A stretch of DNA of 64,000 bases from Streptomyces aculeolatus (lineage in GTDB: Bacteria > Actinomycetota > Actinomycetes > Streptomycetales > Streptomycetaceae). The stretch spans positions 40,912 to 104,911 of the forward strand of contig NZ_JAINRD010000029.1 of assembly GCF_020400605.1 (NCBI RefSeq), read 5' to 3'. Numbering within the stretch: position 1 is the first letter of the stretch; each line of letters starts with the position of its first letter. Of this stretch, positions 13,785 through 22,933 are shown in pieces. Under the pieces are notes generated by a model. It had not been told where the DNA came from and did not search any database. It worked only from the letters and a program-made list of their open reading frames with translations. A program made the translations under genes and the position numbers.

Positions 13785-15845
13785 GTGCAGCATTCCCCCA
13801 GGTCACGACCACAGAACCGGCCCGAGGACGAGCCGGGGCAGCCGGCCGCACCCGACGCCGCAGAACCGGCCCGGGAGGCCGCGGACCACCCGGCACCGGG
13901 CGCCGGCGACCCGGCCAGGGCGGCAACCGCCGCCCTGGTCGGCCGACTGCTCGCCGACGGCGCCCCGCCGTTCGCCGTGCTGCGCCGCCGCACCCCGGGC
14001 CGCCCCGACGCGCCCGTCGAGGTCCTCCTCGGCGCCGTCCACGAGGTGGACCGGCTCGCGGACATCCCCGAGGGCCGGGCGCCCGGCGCCGCGGGCGCGC
14101 TCGCGCTCGTGCCGTACCGGCAGATCCGCGAGCGCGGCTTCGACGTCCGCGACGACGGCACCCCGCTGGCCGTCCTCGTCCCCGACGAGGTCCACGAGCT
14201 GCCCGCCGCCGCGCTGCTCGACGCCCTGCCGGCGCACGCCGTGCGCGTCACCGGCGGCGCCTTCGACGTGCCGGACGAGGAGTACGCCGGAATCGTCGGC
14301 CGCGTCCTCGCCGACGAGATCGGCACCGGCGAGGGCGCCAACTTCGTCGTCCGGCGCACCTACGAGGGCCGGATCGACGGCTTTGGCGCCGCCGACGCGC
14401 TCGCCCTCTTCCGCCGGCTGCTGGCCGGCGAGCAGGGCGCGTACTGGACCTTCGTCGTGCACCGCCCCGGCGAGCGCACCCTCGTCGGCGCCAGTCCCGA
14501 GGTGCACGTGCGGATGTCCGGCGGCACCGTCGTGATGAACCCCATCAGCGGCACGTACCGCTACCCGCCCGGCGGCCCCGACCGCGCCGGACTCCTCGCC
14601 TTCCTGCACGACGCCAAGGAGATCGAGGAGCTCTCCATGGTCGTCGACGAGGAGCTGAAGATGATGTGCACCGTCGCGCAGGAGGGCGGGGTCGTCGTCG
14701 GGCCGCGGCTGAAGGAGATGGCGCACCTGGCGCACACCGAGTACGAACTGCGCGGCCGCACCGCGCTCGACGCGCGCGAGGTGCTGCGCGAGACGATGTT
14801 CGCGGCGACCGTGACCGGCTCCCCCGTACAGAACGCCTGCCGCGTCATCGAGCGCCACGAGCCCCCCGGCCGGGACGGCCGGGGCCGCGGCTACTACTCG
14901 GGCGCACTCGCCCTCCTCGGCCGCGACGACGGCGGCGCCCAGACCCTGGACTCCCCCATTCTCATCCGCACCGCCGACATCGCCGCGGACGGCCTGCTGC
15001 GGGTGCCCGTCGGCGCCACGCTGGTCCGCGGCTCAAGGCCGGCCGACGAGGTCGCCGAGACCCACGCCAAGGCCGCCGGGGTGCTCGCCGCGCTCGGCGT
15101 ACGCCCCCCGCGCCCGCAGCCGGCCGGCGGGCCGGGACCGGGCTTCGCCGCGGACCCGGAGGTGCAGGCGGCGCTGGCGGCCCGCAGGACGCGCCTGTCG
15201 CCGTTCTGGCTGCGCATGCAGGGCACGGCGGACACCGGCCGGGCGGCGGCCGGGCGGGTGCTGGTGGTGGACGGCGAGGACACGTTCACCGCGATGCTCG
15301 CCCACGTCCTGCGCGCCTCGGGCGCGGAGGTGGACGTACGCCGCTTCGACGCGCCCGGCCTACGGGACGCGGCGCTGGCGCACGAGGGCCCGGTCGTGCT
15401 CGGCCCGGGGCCCGGCGACCCGGCGGACGCCGCCGACCCCAGGATGCGCTTCCTGCGCGGCCTGGCCGCCGAGCTGCTGGCCGGGCACCGGCACGGCCTG
15501 CTCGGCGTCTGCCTGGGCCACGAACTCCTCGCCGCCGAGCTGGGGTTGCCGCTGGTCCGCAAGGACGTGCCGTACCAGGGGGCGCAGGAGGAGATCGACT
15601 TCTTCGGGCGGCCCGAGACGGTCGGCTTCTACAGCACGTACACCGCCCGCTGCGACGACGGCGCCGCCGCGGCGCTGGCGGCGGCGCGCGGCGTCGAGCT
15701 GAGCCGCGACCCGCGCAGCGGCGACGTGTACGCGCTGCGCGGGCCCGGCTTCGCCGGGGTGCAGTTCCATCCGGAGTCGGTGCTGACCCTGGACGGCGAC
15801 CGGCTGGTGCGGGAGCTGCTGGCGGCGGTGCTGGTACGGGGCTGA
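13785..15845 (+). CDS. trpE: Anthranilate synthase, fused TrpE-TrpG (phenazine type)
   Basis: The 686-aa protein converts chorismate and glutamine to anthranilate. The N-terminal chorismate-binding part (about residues 50-440) has GEGANFVVRRTYEG, NPISGTYRYPP, DEELKMMCTV, VTGSPVQNACRVIE and GRGYYSGALAL. The C-terminal class I glutamine amidotransferase (about 485-686) has LGVCLGHEL with the catalytic Cys and VQFHPESVL with His and Glu. The GTG at 13785 follows AGGAAGG. Fused forms like this occur in Streptomyces primary metabolism and in phenazine clusters; the Trp leader upstream argues for tryptophan synthesis here. It is convergent with pfkA. Confidence 0.95.
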   Translation: MQHSPRSRPQNRPEDEPGQPAAPDAAEPAREAADHPAPGAGDPARAATAALVGRLLADGAPPFAVLRRRTPGRPDAPVEVLLGAVHEVDRLADIPEGRAPGAAGALALVPYRQIRERGFDVRDDGTPLAVLVPDEVHELPAAALLDALPAHAVRVTGGAFDVPDEEYAGIVGRVLADEIGTGEGANFVVRRTYEGRIDGFGAADALALFRRLLAGEQGAYWTFVVHRPGERTLVGASPEVHVRMSGGTVVMNPISGTYRYPPGGPDRAGLLAFLHDAKEIEELSMVVDEELKMMCTVAQEGGVVVGPRLKEMAHLAHTEYELRGRTALDAREVLRETMFAATVTGSPVQNACRVIERHEPPGRDGRGRGYYSGALALLGRDDGGAQTLDSPILIRTADIAADGLLRVPVGATLVRGSRPADEVAETHAKAAGVLAALGVRPPRPQPAGGPGPGFAADPEVQAALAARRTRLSPFWLRMQGTADTGRAAAGRVLVVDGEDTFTAMLAHVLRASGAEVDVRRFDAPGLRDAALAHEGPVVLGPGPGDPADAADPRMRFLRGLAAELLAGHRHGLLGVCLGHELLAAELGLPLVRKDVPYQGAQEEIDFFGRPETVGFYSTYTARCDDGAAAALAAARGVELSRDPRSGDVYALRGPGFAGVQFHPESVLTLDGDRLVRELLAAVLVRG

Positions 15846-15852
15846 AGGGCCG

Positions 15853-15887
15853 GGGCCGGCGGCCTGCGCGGAGCAGACCGCCGGCCC
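15853..15887. terminator. Hairpin between convergent trpEG and pfkA
   Basis: GGGCCGGCGG (15853-15862) is complementary to CCGCCGGCCC (15878-15887) with a 15-nt loop. It lies in the 76-bp gap between the two stop codons, so it can end transcription from either side. Confidence 0.65.
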
Positions 15888-15921
15888 GTACCGGCGCCCG
15901 ACAGCTCAGCCGCTCAGCAGC

Positions 15922-16950
15922 TCAGCCGAAGAAGACGCCGACCTCCTCGTACAGCTTGGGGTCCACGGTCTTGATCCGCGCCGTGGCGGCGGCGAGCGGC
16001 ACGCGCACCACGTCGGTGCCCTGGAGGGCGACCATCTTGCCCCAGTCCTCGTCGTGCACCGCCTCGATGGCGTGCAGCCCGAAGCGGCTGGCGAGCCAGC
16101 GGTCGTACGCGCTGGGCGTACCGCCCCGCTGCACGTGCCCCAGCACGGTCGTGCGGGCCTCCTTGCCCGTACGCCGCTCGATCTCCTTCGCCAGCCACTC
16201 GCCGACGCCCGACAGCCGGACGTGGCCGAAGGCGTCCAGGGACTCGTCCTTGAGCACCATGTCGCCGTCCTTCGGCATCGCGCCCTCCGCCACGCACACG
16301 ATGGGCGCGTAGCTGGCCTTGAAGCGGGAGGTCACCCAGCCGCAGACCTTGTCGACGTCGAAGCGCTGCTCGGGGATGAGGATCACGTTGGCGCCGCCGG
16401 CGAGCCCGGAGTGCAGGGCGATCCAGCCGGCGTGCCGTCCCATCACCTCGACGACGAGGACGCGCATGTGGGACTCGGCCGTGGTGTGCAGCCGGTCGAT
16501 CGCCTCGGTCGCGATGTTGACCGCGGTGTCGAAGCCGAAGGTGTAGTCGGTGGCGGAGAGGTCGTTGTCGATGGTCTTCGGTACGCCGACGACCTGGATG
16601 CCGTACTCGTCGGCAAGCCGCTGGGCGACGCCGAGGGTGTCCTCGCCGCCGATGGCGATGAGCGAGTCCACCTCCAGCTTCGCCATGTTCTCCTTGATGC
16701 GCTTGATGCCCCCCTCGACCTTGAGGGGGTTGGTACGCGACGACCCGAGGATGGTTCCGCCACGCGGCAGGATGCCGCGGACGGCGGGGATGTCCAGGGT
16801 GACGGTGTCGGCCTCCAGCGGCCCGCGCCAGCCGTCCCGGAAGCCGGTGAACTCGTACCCGTACTCCTGGACGCCCTTGCGGACGACGGCCCGGATGACC
16901 GCGTTGAGCCCGGGGCAGTCACCGCCACCGGTCAGTACTCCTACCCGCAT
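15922..16950 (-). CDS. pfkA: 6-phosphofructokinase
   Basis: The 342-aa enzyme phosphorylates fructose-6-phosphate in glycolysis. MRVGVLTGGGDCPGLNAVIR carries the nucleotide-binding glycines, IAIGGEDTLG replaces the GGDGS loop of E. coli PfkA, KTIDNDLSATDYTFGFDTA contains the catalytic Asp, and VEVMGRHAGWIA and LGHVQRGGTPSAYDR bind the sugar phosphate. This is the actinobacterial ATP-type group, which mixes features of the PPi-dependent enzymes, so phosphoryl donor is inferred. I chose the ATG at 16950 because the family begins there. Confidence 0.93.
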   Translation of the reverse strand: MRVGVLTGGGDCPGLNAVIRAVVRKGVQEYGYEFTGFRDGWRGPLEADTVTLDIPAVRGILPRGGTILGSSRTNPLKVEGGIKRIKENMAKLEVDSLIAIGGEDTLGVAQRLADEYGIQVVGVPKTIDNDLSATDYTFGFDTAVNIATEAIDRLHTTAESHMRVLVVEVMGRHAGWIALHSGLAGGANVILIPEQRFDVDKVCGWVTSRFKASYAPIVCVAEGAMPKDGDMVLKDESLDAFGHVRLSGVGEWLAKEIERRTGKEARTTVLGHVQRGGTPSAYDRWLASRFGLHAIEAVHDEDWGKMVALQGTDVVRVPLAAATARIKTVDPKLYEEVGVFFG

Positions 16951-17106
16951 CACAGGTTTCCCTTCTGACGGTCGTGACCCCGCTGCAGCAACGCTAACGG
17001 TGATCCACCTCACACGACACGGAGCGAGCGGGATTCGCACACCAACCTGTCAATTAGGCGGCGGACTTCACTCGGAGGAGGGACCGGGAGGGTAAGAGAG
17101 GCCGGC

Positions 17107-17784
17107 TCAGTCGTCGTCGAGACCGCGCTCGATGGCGTAGCGGACGAGCTCGACGCGGTTGTGGAGCTGGAGCTTGCCGAGGGTGTTCTGCACGTGGTTC
17201 TGGACGGTGCGGTGGGAGATGACGAGGCGTTCTGCGATCTGCTTGTACGAGAGCCCCTTGGCGACGAGGCGCAGCACCTCGGTCTCGCGGTCGGTGAGCT
17301 TGGGCACCTCGGGCTCGTCGCCGCTCCCGGCGACGGGCTCCCCGGCCAGCCGCCGGTACTCGCCGAGCACGAGGCCGGCGAGACCGGGCGTGAACACCGG
17401 GTCGCCCTGGGCGGTGCGGTGGACGGCGTCGATCAGCTCCTCGGTGCTGGCGGACTTCACGAGGTAGCCGGTGGCGCCGGACTTGACGGCTTCGAGGACG
17501 TCGGCGTGCTCCCCGCTGGCGGACAGCACGAGCACCCGCACGCCGGGCTGGGCGCCGACGACCTCCTTGCAGACCTGCACGCCGGGCAGGCCGGGGAGGT
17601 TGAGGTCCAGCACCAGCACGTCGGGGCCCGCGGCCCGCGCCCGCCGCACGGCCTGCGGCCCGTCCCCGGCGGTGGCCACGACGGCGAAGCCGGCGGCGGC
17701 CAGATCCCGGGCGACGGCGTCGCGCCACATGGGGTGGTCGTCGACGACCATCACCTTGACCCCGTCCCTGCCTTCTCCGCCCAC
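17107..17784 (-). CDS. macR: LuxR-type response regulator MacR
   Basis: The 225-aa regulator has a receiver domain at about residues 9-125 (VMVVDDHPMWRD acidic pocket, phospho-Asp in VLVLDLNLPGLPG, Lys in GYLVKSAS) and a C-terminal LuxR helix-turn-helix (LTDRETEVLRLVAKGLSYKQ, then TVQNHVQNTLGKLQLHNR). The GTG at 17784 has AAAGGAG five bases upstream. It pairs with the kinase gene upstream on the same strand and matches the S. coelicolor MacRS system (SCO2120/SCO2121), linked to morphogenesis and actinorhodin. Unusually, 629 bp of repeat-rich DNA separate it from macS. Confidence 0.9.
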   Translation of the reverse strand: MGGEGRDGVKVMVVDDHPMWRDAVARDLAAAGFAVVATAGDGPQAVRRARAAGPDVLVLDLNLPGLPGVQVCKEVVGAQPGVRVLVLSASGEHADVLEAVKSGATGYLVKSASTEELIDAVHRTAQGDPVFTPGLAGLVLGEYRRLAGEPVAGSGDEPEVPKLTDRETEVLRLVAKGLSYKQIAERLVISHRTVQNHVQNTLGKLQLHNRVELVRYAIERGLDDD

Positions 17785-17861
17785 CCCGACTCCTTTCCCT
17801 GCGGCGACCGTCCGGGAACCATGGTGGCGCATGTATCTCGTCCCGGCACGTACCGCCTCCC

Positions 17862-18245
17862 GCGGGGCCGCACGGACGCCCGGGGCAGGGCCGGAGGGTG
17901 CGGGCGGGGGGCGTCCACGCGGAAGCGCTGCGCGCGCCGCGGTCAGGGAACCGACAAAGCCGAGCGGCGGCACGCGGCCGTGGTACCGAGGGCACCGGCG
18001 GGCGCCCCGCCCGCTGACCGCGCCGGCGCCGCAGCAAAGCCCCGGCACGCGGGGGCCGCACGAACGCCCTGAGCGGGGGCGGAGGGTGCGGAGCAGCGGG
18101 CGTCCACGCGAAAGCGCTGCGCGCGCCGCGGTCAGGGAACCGGCAGAGCCGGGCGGCGGCACGCGGCCGCTGGGCCGAGGGCACCGGCGGGCGCCCCGCC
18201 CGCTGACCGCGCCGGCCGCAGCAGAGGCCCGGCACGCGGGCCGCC
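17862..18245. repeat. 189-bp imperfect tandem repeat between macS and macR
   Basis: Two copies (about 17862-18050 and 18051-18240) repeat at exactly 189 bp; for instance CGCGGTCAG recurs at 17938 and 18127 and CTGACCGCG at 18014 and 18203. Those two 9-mers form an inverted repeat inside each copy, 67 bp apart. A fragment of a third copy (ggcacgcggccgtgg) lies near 18372. No convincing gene lies here; the open frames read as low-quality Arg/Gly/Pro-rich translations. Confidence 0.85.
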
Positions 18246-18413
18246 GTCCGGGCCGGGCAGCCGAGGCCGTGCCTGACCCGCGGCCGCGAAGGCGCGTACC
18301 GCTGCGGCCTGCTCGGCAGGGCGTGCACCGGGGGCACACGGTGGCATGACGGTCCCCACGCCTCGGGCGGAGGCACGCGGCCGTGGGGGCCGTGTCTCAG
18401 GTGGCGAGGGGGG

Positions 18414-19640
18414 TCATTTCCGGGGGGTGCGGACGTTCGGGGGGAGGCGGAGTTCCACTTCTGTGCCCTGGGTGGGGGTCGAGACCCACTCCGCCGTGCC
18501 GCCCAGGTCGCGCAGCCGGCCGCGGATGGACTGCGCGACGCCCAGGCGGCCCTCGGCCTCCGCCGCCGCCAGGCGGCCCCGCGGGATCCCGGGGCCGTCG
18601 TCCCGTACGGTCACCACCACCGTGCCGTCCGGCTCCTCCTCCAGCAGCACCCACGCCCGCGCCTCCGGGCCCACGTGCGTGCGTACGTTGTCGAGCGCCG
18701 CGGCCACCGCCGCCGTCAGCTCCCGGGCCGCGTGCGTCTCCCGCGCCACCGGCGAGCCCGGCTCCGCGACCGAGACGTACGGGCCGCTCAGCGCCAGCAG
18801 GAGCAGCCGCAGGGACGTCTCGCCCGCCGCCGAGCCGTCGTCCGGCTCCCCGCCGCCGGCCCTGCCCCCGGCCGCGTCCGAACGCTCCGCCGCCGGCGCC
18901 GTCCGCTGCGCCGGCAGGCGCGCGCCCATCACCAGCGTCCGCAGCGCCGCCTCCTGCTCACCGGCAAGCCGGCCCAGTTCCTTGGCCTCGCCGCCGATCG
19001 CCGCCCCGCGGCGCTGGACCAGCGCCAGCACCTGCAGCACGCTGTCGTGGATGTCGCGCGCCAGCCGCTCCCGCTCCCGCGTCGCCGCCTCGATCTGCAG
19101 TGCCCGCGCGAGCGTCCGCTCACTGGTCCGCGCCACCTCCACGATGTAGCCGATCGCCGTCGACGCGACCATCAGCAGCACGATGTTGTGGAAGTTGTCC
19201 TGCACCACCTCGCCGCGCTGCACGATGTTCGACAGCCCCACCGCCGCCGACGACGCCGCGCCCCAGCGCCAGCCGCCCTTGATCGCGAAGCCCAGCACCG
19301 AGCCCGCCGCCCAGATCGACGGCAGCGTGGTCGCGCCGTCGTCGATGCGCTCCGGCGTCTCCACGGGGATCGTCAGCAGGATGCCGGTCAGCGTGAGCGT
19401 GATGTCCGCCGCGAGGAACCGGTACGTGCAGCGCTCCGCCGACGAGACCCGGCGGAAGGTGGCCAGCGTCCACAGCGTGAGGACCGCGAGGTAGGCCCAG
19501 CCCAGCGCCGGGCGCGCGACGGCGTCGTGCCGGTGTGCGAACTGCGCCACCGCGTACGCGAGCGTCAGCACCCGGAAGTACGTCAGCGCCTGCCACAGCG
19601 GCTGCTCCACCGACATCCGCCGCTTGCTCTGCCCGGCCAT
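18414..19640 (-). CDS. macS: Sensor histidine kinase MacS
   Basis: The 408-aa kinase has an N-terminal membrane domain of about five helices (residues 15-170, DUF5931-like). A HisKA_3 dimerisation segment follows with the phospho-accepting His in RLARDIHDSVLQVLALVQRRG. The HATPase domain shows LDNVRTHVG and VRDDGPGIPRGRL, ending in GTEVELRLP. The ATG at 19640 gives the typical N-terminus. It should phosphorylate MacR; the signal is unknown. An in-frame extension to 19688 adds an unlikely Gly/Arg-rich leader. Confidence 0.92.
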   Translation of the reverse strand: MAGQSKRRMSVEQPLWQALTYFRVLTLAYAVAQFAHRHDAVARPALGWAYLAVLTLWTLATFRRVSSAERCTYRFLAADITLTLTGILLTIPVETPERIDDGATTLPSIWAAGSVLGFAIKGGWRWGAASSAAVGLSNIVQRGEVVQDNFHNIVLLMVASTAIGYIVEVARTSERTLARALQIEAATRERERLARDIHDSVLQVLALVQRRGAAIGGEAKELGRLAGEQEAALRTLVMGARLPAQRTAPAAERSDAAGGRAGGGEPDDGSAAGETSLRLLLLALSGPYVSVAEPGSPVARETHAARELTAAVAAALDNVRTHVGPEARAWVLLEEEPDGTVVVTVRDDGPGIPRGRLAAAEAEGRLGVAQSIRGRLRDLGGTAEWVSTPTQGTEVELRLPPNVRTPRK

Positions 19641-19687
19641 CGCCCCGGCTCCCCTTCCCGCCCCTCCCGCACGTGCGGAACGCCGCA

Positions 19688-20473
19688 CTACGCCGCGGCG
19701 TCCCGCCGGCCGCCGGCACCGGAGCCGCCGTCGGCCCGGTCGGACCTCTCGGCCTTCTCGGCCTTCTCCTCCGCCTTGCGGCGCTTGGCCTCGTCCGCCA
19801 TCCGCCGCTTCGCCGCCGTCGCGTACTCGTCGACGTACTCCTGGCCGGAGAGCTTCATGATCTCGTACATGACCTCGTCGGTCACCGAACGCAGGATGAA
19901 CCTGTCGTGCTCCATGCCCTGGTACCGCGTGAAGTCCAGCGGCTTGCCGATCCGGATGCCGGGCCGCATGACCTTCGGCACCACCTGTCCGGGCGGCTGG
20001 ATCTTCTCCGTGTCGATCATCGCCACCGGCAGCACCGGCGCCCCGCTGAGCAGCGCCAGCCGGCCGAGGCCGCCGGGCTTGCCGCGGTAGAGGCGGCCGT
20101 CGGGCGACCGCGTGCCCTCGGGGTAGATGCCGAACAGCTCGCCGCGCTCCAGCACGTCGAGACCGCTCTTGATCGCCGCCTCGCCGGCGCCGCGGCTGCC
20201 GGAGCGGTCGACCGGCAGTTGCCCGACGCCTTTGAAGAAGGCCGCGGTCAGCCGGCCCTTGACGCCCGGGGTGGTGAAGTACTCCGCCTTCGCGATGAAG
20301 GTGACCTTCCGGTGCAGCATGGAGGGCAGGAAGAACGAGTCGGAGAAGGAGAGATGGTTGCTCGCGAGGATCGCGGCACCGGTGTCCGGCACGTTCTCCA
20401 TGCCTTCCACCCAGGGACGGAAGACGAGCCTCAGACTGTTGCCGAGGGACATCTTCATCGCGCTGTAGAACAA
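19688..20473 (-). CDS. plsC: 1-acyl-sn-glycerol-3-phosphate acyltransferase
   Basis: About 261 aa. This peripheral membrane enzyme transfers an acyl group to lysophosphatidic acid in phospholipid synthesis. ASNHLSFSDSFFLP holds the His-x4-Asp catalytic pair, and IYPEGTRSPDG the substrate-binding block. GVGQLPVDRSG and VPVAMIDTEK are family motifs. The start is uncertain: TTG at 20473 has a perfect AGGAGG six bases upstream, while ATG at 20506 also has GGAG. The Lys/Glu-rich C-terminal tail looks disordered. It corresponds in neighbourhood to Mtb Rv2182c. Confidence 0.9.
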   Translation of the reverse strand: MFYSAMKMSLGNSLRLVFRPWVEGMENVPDTGAAILASNHLSFSDSFFLPSMLHRKVTFIAKAEYFTTPGVKGRLTAAFFKGVGQLPVDRSGSRGAGEAAIKSGLDVLERGELFGIYPEGTRSPDGRLYRGKPGGLGRLALLSGAPVLPVAMIDTEKIQPPGQVVPKVMRPGIRIGKPLDFTRYQGMEHDRFILRSVTDEVMYEIMKLSGQEYVDEYATAAKRRMADEAKRRKAEEKAEKAERSDRADGGSGAGGRRDAAA

Positions 20474-20683
20474 CCGGGGCCTCCTGCGATCTGCTCGTGT
20501 GACCATAGCGCTCCTGGTCGGAGAGCGGTATCCGGGGCGGGCGGCCCGCCCGGGGCGCTCCCGGCCGCGGCGCGGACGCCCCGCGGGGCGTCCGCGGGGG
20601 CCCGTCCGTCCGTACGGGGCAGTACGCTCAAGGCAGCGCCAGGCACGTATCCGCCGCCCGCCTGACACGATCGGAGTCCCGCC

Positions 20684-21496
20684 ATGCCGGTCCTTCCCGG
20701 AGCCGAGCCGTTCCGCCAGCCGGGTGGCGAGACGGGGGTGCTGGTCTGCCACGGTTTCACCGGCTCGCCCCAGTCCGTACGGCCGTGGGCCGAGCATCTC
20801 GCGGCCCGCGGCCTGACGGTCTCCATGCCGCTGCTGCCCGGGCACGGCACGCGCTGGCAGGACCTCCAGGTGACCCGCTGGCAGGACTGGTACGCGACGG
20901 TGGAGCGGGAGTTGCGCGAGCTGTCCGACCAGTGCGAGCGGGTCTTCCTGTGCGGGCTGTCCATGGGCGGCGCGCTGGTGCTGCGGCTGGCCGCGCTGCA
21001 CGGGGACGCGGTCGCCGGCGTGGTCGCCGTCAACCCGCTGAACAAGCTGCACGGGCTGCTCCCGAAGGCCCTGCCCGCGGCCCGCTTCCTGGTGCGCAGC
21101 TCCCCCGGCGTCATCGACGACATCGCCAAGAAGGGCGCGTCCGAGACCGGCTACGACCGCGTGCCCCTGCACGCCGCGCACTCGCTGCGGCAGTTCCTCG
21201 CCCGCGTCGACGCCGAACTGCCCCAGGTGACGCAGCCGCTGCTGGTCCTGCACAGCCGGGTCGACCATGTCGTCTCGCCGCTGGATTCGGCCCGTATCCT
21301 CGGCCGGGTCTCGTCGCAGGACGTCACGGAGACCGTGCTGGAGGACAGCTACCACGTCGCCACCCTCGACCACGACGCGGAACGGATCTTCACGGCCACC
21401 GACGACTTCATCGACCGGCTCACCGTGCCGGCCGACGGCAGTGAGCAGCGGACGAGCGAGCAGCGGAAGGGGGCCCGGGCTCGTGGCAGAGCGTAA
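20684..21496 (+). CDS. Alpha/beta-hydrolase, carboxylesterase or monoacylglycerol lipase type
   Basis: The 270-aa hydrolase resembles Est30-type esterases. VLVCHGFTGSPQSV forms the oxyanion region, FLCGLSMGGALVL carries the nucleophilic Ser, HSRVDHVVSPL the catalytic Asp, and LEDSYHVATLDHD the His. No signal peptide is present, so it is cytoplasmic. GGAG precedes the ATG at 20684. It diverges from plsC, which suggests but does not prove a lipid substrate. The next gene starts inside its last codons. Confidence 0.88.
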   Translation: MPVLPGAEPFRQPGGETGVLVCHGFTGSPQSVRPWAEHLAARGLTVSMPLLPGHGTRWQDLQVTRWQDWYATVERELRELSDQCERVFLCGLSMGGALVLRLAALHGDAVAGVVAVNPLNKLHGLLPKALPAARFLVRSSPGVIDDIAKKGASETGYDRVPLHAAHSLRQFLARVDAELPQVTQPLLVLHSRVDHVVSPLDSARILGRVSSQDVTETVLEDSYHVATLDHDAERIFTATDDFIDRLTVPADGSEQRTSEQRKGARARGRA

Positions 21497-22178
21497 CCCG
21501 GACCGGGAGGACCCGCAGCAGGGCGACGGGTCCGCGGAGACGGAGCCGGCGGGCGCGGAGCCGACGAGGCCGGAGCCGACGGGGTCGGGCGGCGCGCCGC
21601 TGGACGAGGAGGCCGCGTGGGCCGAGATCGTCGCCGCGTTCGACGAGGACTCCATCGAGCCGCCGCACGAGCGGGCGGCGCGTGCCGCGGCCGCGGGCGA
21701 GGGCCCGCCGGACGGCGCTGAGGGCGGCCCGGCGGACCCGGGCGGCGCGGGCTCCGGCGGCGTCACCACCGCCGAGGGCCCGGCGGGCCCCGACGAGGAC
21801 GGCGGCCCCGCGGGCGGCGGCGCCGGGCGGGGCGACGGCGCGACCTTCATCGTGTTCTCCGCGGGCACGGGACCGCGCGACTGGGAGGCGGCCGAGGCCT
21901 CCGACGACGACCTCGACGAGACCGACGAGGGCCACTTCGTCCCGCCCGAGCCGCCGCCGCTGCCGAAGGCGGACACGACGACCAAGTTCGCCTGGATCGC
22001 GGTCCTCGGCGGCCCGTTGCTCCTGCTGGTGATGCTCATCCTCCAGCAGCCCATGACCTGGTGGTCCTCGGTCCTGGGCATCGGCGGCTTCCTCGGCGGC
22101 TTCGCCACGCTCGTCGCCCGCATGCGCCCGGGCGGCGGGGACGACGACGAACCCCCGGGCGGCGGCGCGGTCGTCTAG
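21483..22178 (+). CDS. Membrane protein with long acidic N-terminal region
   Basis: The 231-aa product starts at the GTG at 21483, overlapping the esterase by 14 bp, so the two are probably coupled. Residues 1-160 are Glu, Gly, Pro and Ala-rich and look disordered. A conserved-looking block around FIVFSAGTGPRDWE and GHFVPPEPPPLPKADTTTK precedes two membrane helices (FAWIAVLGGPLLLLVMLIL and SSVLGIGGFLGGFATLVA). A short acidic tail ends the protein. I do not recognise a function. Confidence 0.82.
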   Translation: MAERNPDREDPQQGDGSAETEPAGAEPTRPEPTGSGGAPLDEEAAWAEIVAAFDEDSIEPPHERAARAAAAGEGPPDGAEGGPADPGGAGSGGVTTAEGPAGPDEDGGPAGGGAGRGDGATFIVFSAGTGPRDWEAAEASDDDLDETDEGHFVPPEPPPLPKADTTTKFAWIAVLGGPLLLLVMLILQQPMTWWSSVLGIGGFLGGFATLVARMRPGGGDDDEPPGGGAVV

Positions 22179-22211
22179 CGTCTGTCGTCCAGCAGCCCGC
22201 CGCCCGTTGAC

Positions 22212-22217
22212 GGAACC
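22212..22217 (+). promoter_or_regulatory. Possible ECF-type -35 element GGAACC
   Basis: GGAACC lies 75 bp before the sigma-factor start and resembles the GGAAC -35 element used by many ECF sigma factors, which would fit autoregulation. The matching -10 is weak (cgaagt after 16 bp), so this is tentative. Confidence 0.3.
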
Positions 22218-22291
22218 CGTCCGGACGCCTCGGCGAAGTAGTGGTACAAGGCCCGGTGACGGGCGAGTCCACCACGTTCTGGAGGCGCTCG

Positions 22292-22933
22292 ATGGGGGGC
22301 ATGACGGGCGTGCACACGGAGCCGGAGAGCGACGCGTCGATCGTCGCCCGGTCTCATACGGAGCCGGAGGCGTTCGCCGCCGTCTTCGACAGGTACGCGA
22401 CCGACGTCCACCGCTACGCGGCACGGCGGCTCGGCGACGAGGCGGCCGACGACATCATGGCGGAGACGTTCACGACCGCCTTCCGGCTGCGCGACCGCTT
22501 CGACCCGGGCCGCGGCGACGTGCGCCCGTGGCTCTTCGGCATCGCGACCCACCTGGTGAGCCGGCACCGCCGCGCGGAGGGCCGCCGCTTCCGCGCCCTG
22601 TCCCGGCTGCCGGCCCCGGCCGAGACCGACGAGCCGCTCGCCGACCGCGTCGCGGCCCGCGCCACGGCCGACGGCATGCGGCGCGAACTGGCCACCGCGC
22701 TGGCCCGGCTGTCGCCGGCGCTGCGCGACGTACTGCTGCTGGTGGCCTGGGCGGACCTGGCGTACGAGGAGGTGGCCCAGGCACTCGACGTGCCGGTGGG
22801 CACGGTGCGCTCCCGGCTGCACCGGGCCCGCGCCCGGCTGCGCAAGGAACTGGGGGCCGGCGGGGGCGCGGTCGCCGCCGGCATGGACAACGCCCCTGTG
22901 GCCACCGGGCGGAAGGAGCACGGACATGGATGA
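22292..22933 (+). CDS. ECF-type RNA polymerase sigma factor
   Basis: About 213 aa. Region 2 runs at about residues 25-95 (FAAVFDRYATDVHRYAARRL, AADDIMAETFTTAFR, RPWLFGIATHLVSRHRR) and region 4 at about 125-180 (LSPALRDVLLLVAWADLAYE, then DVPVGTVRSRLHRARARLRK). The ATG at 22292 has GGAGG seven bases upstream; ATG 22301 is an alternative. The stop overlaps the next gene by 8 bp, so both are translated together. This pairing with a CU044_5270-type protein recurs in actinomycetes; that protein may be the regulator. Target promoters are unknown. Confidence 0.9.
   Translation: MGGMTGVHTEPESDASIVARSHTEPEAFAAVFDRYATDVHRYAARRLGDEAADDIMAETFTTAFRLRDRFDPGRGDVRPWLFGIATHLVSRHRRAEGRRFRALSRLPAPAETDEPLADRVAARATADGMRRELATALARLSPALRDVLLLVAWADLAYEEVAQALDVPVGTVRSRLHRARARLRKELGAGGGAVAAGMDNAPVATGRKEHGHG

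Noticed and set aside
17785..18339. In-frame extension of macR to a 410-residue protein
   Set aside because: The added residues come from the 189-bp repeat and read as Arg/Gly/Pro-rich noise, while a GTG at 17784 has an excellent ribosome site and starts a normal response regulator.
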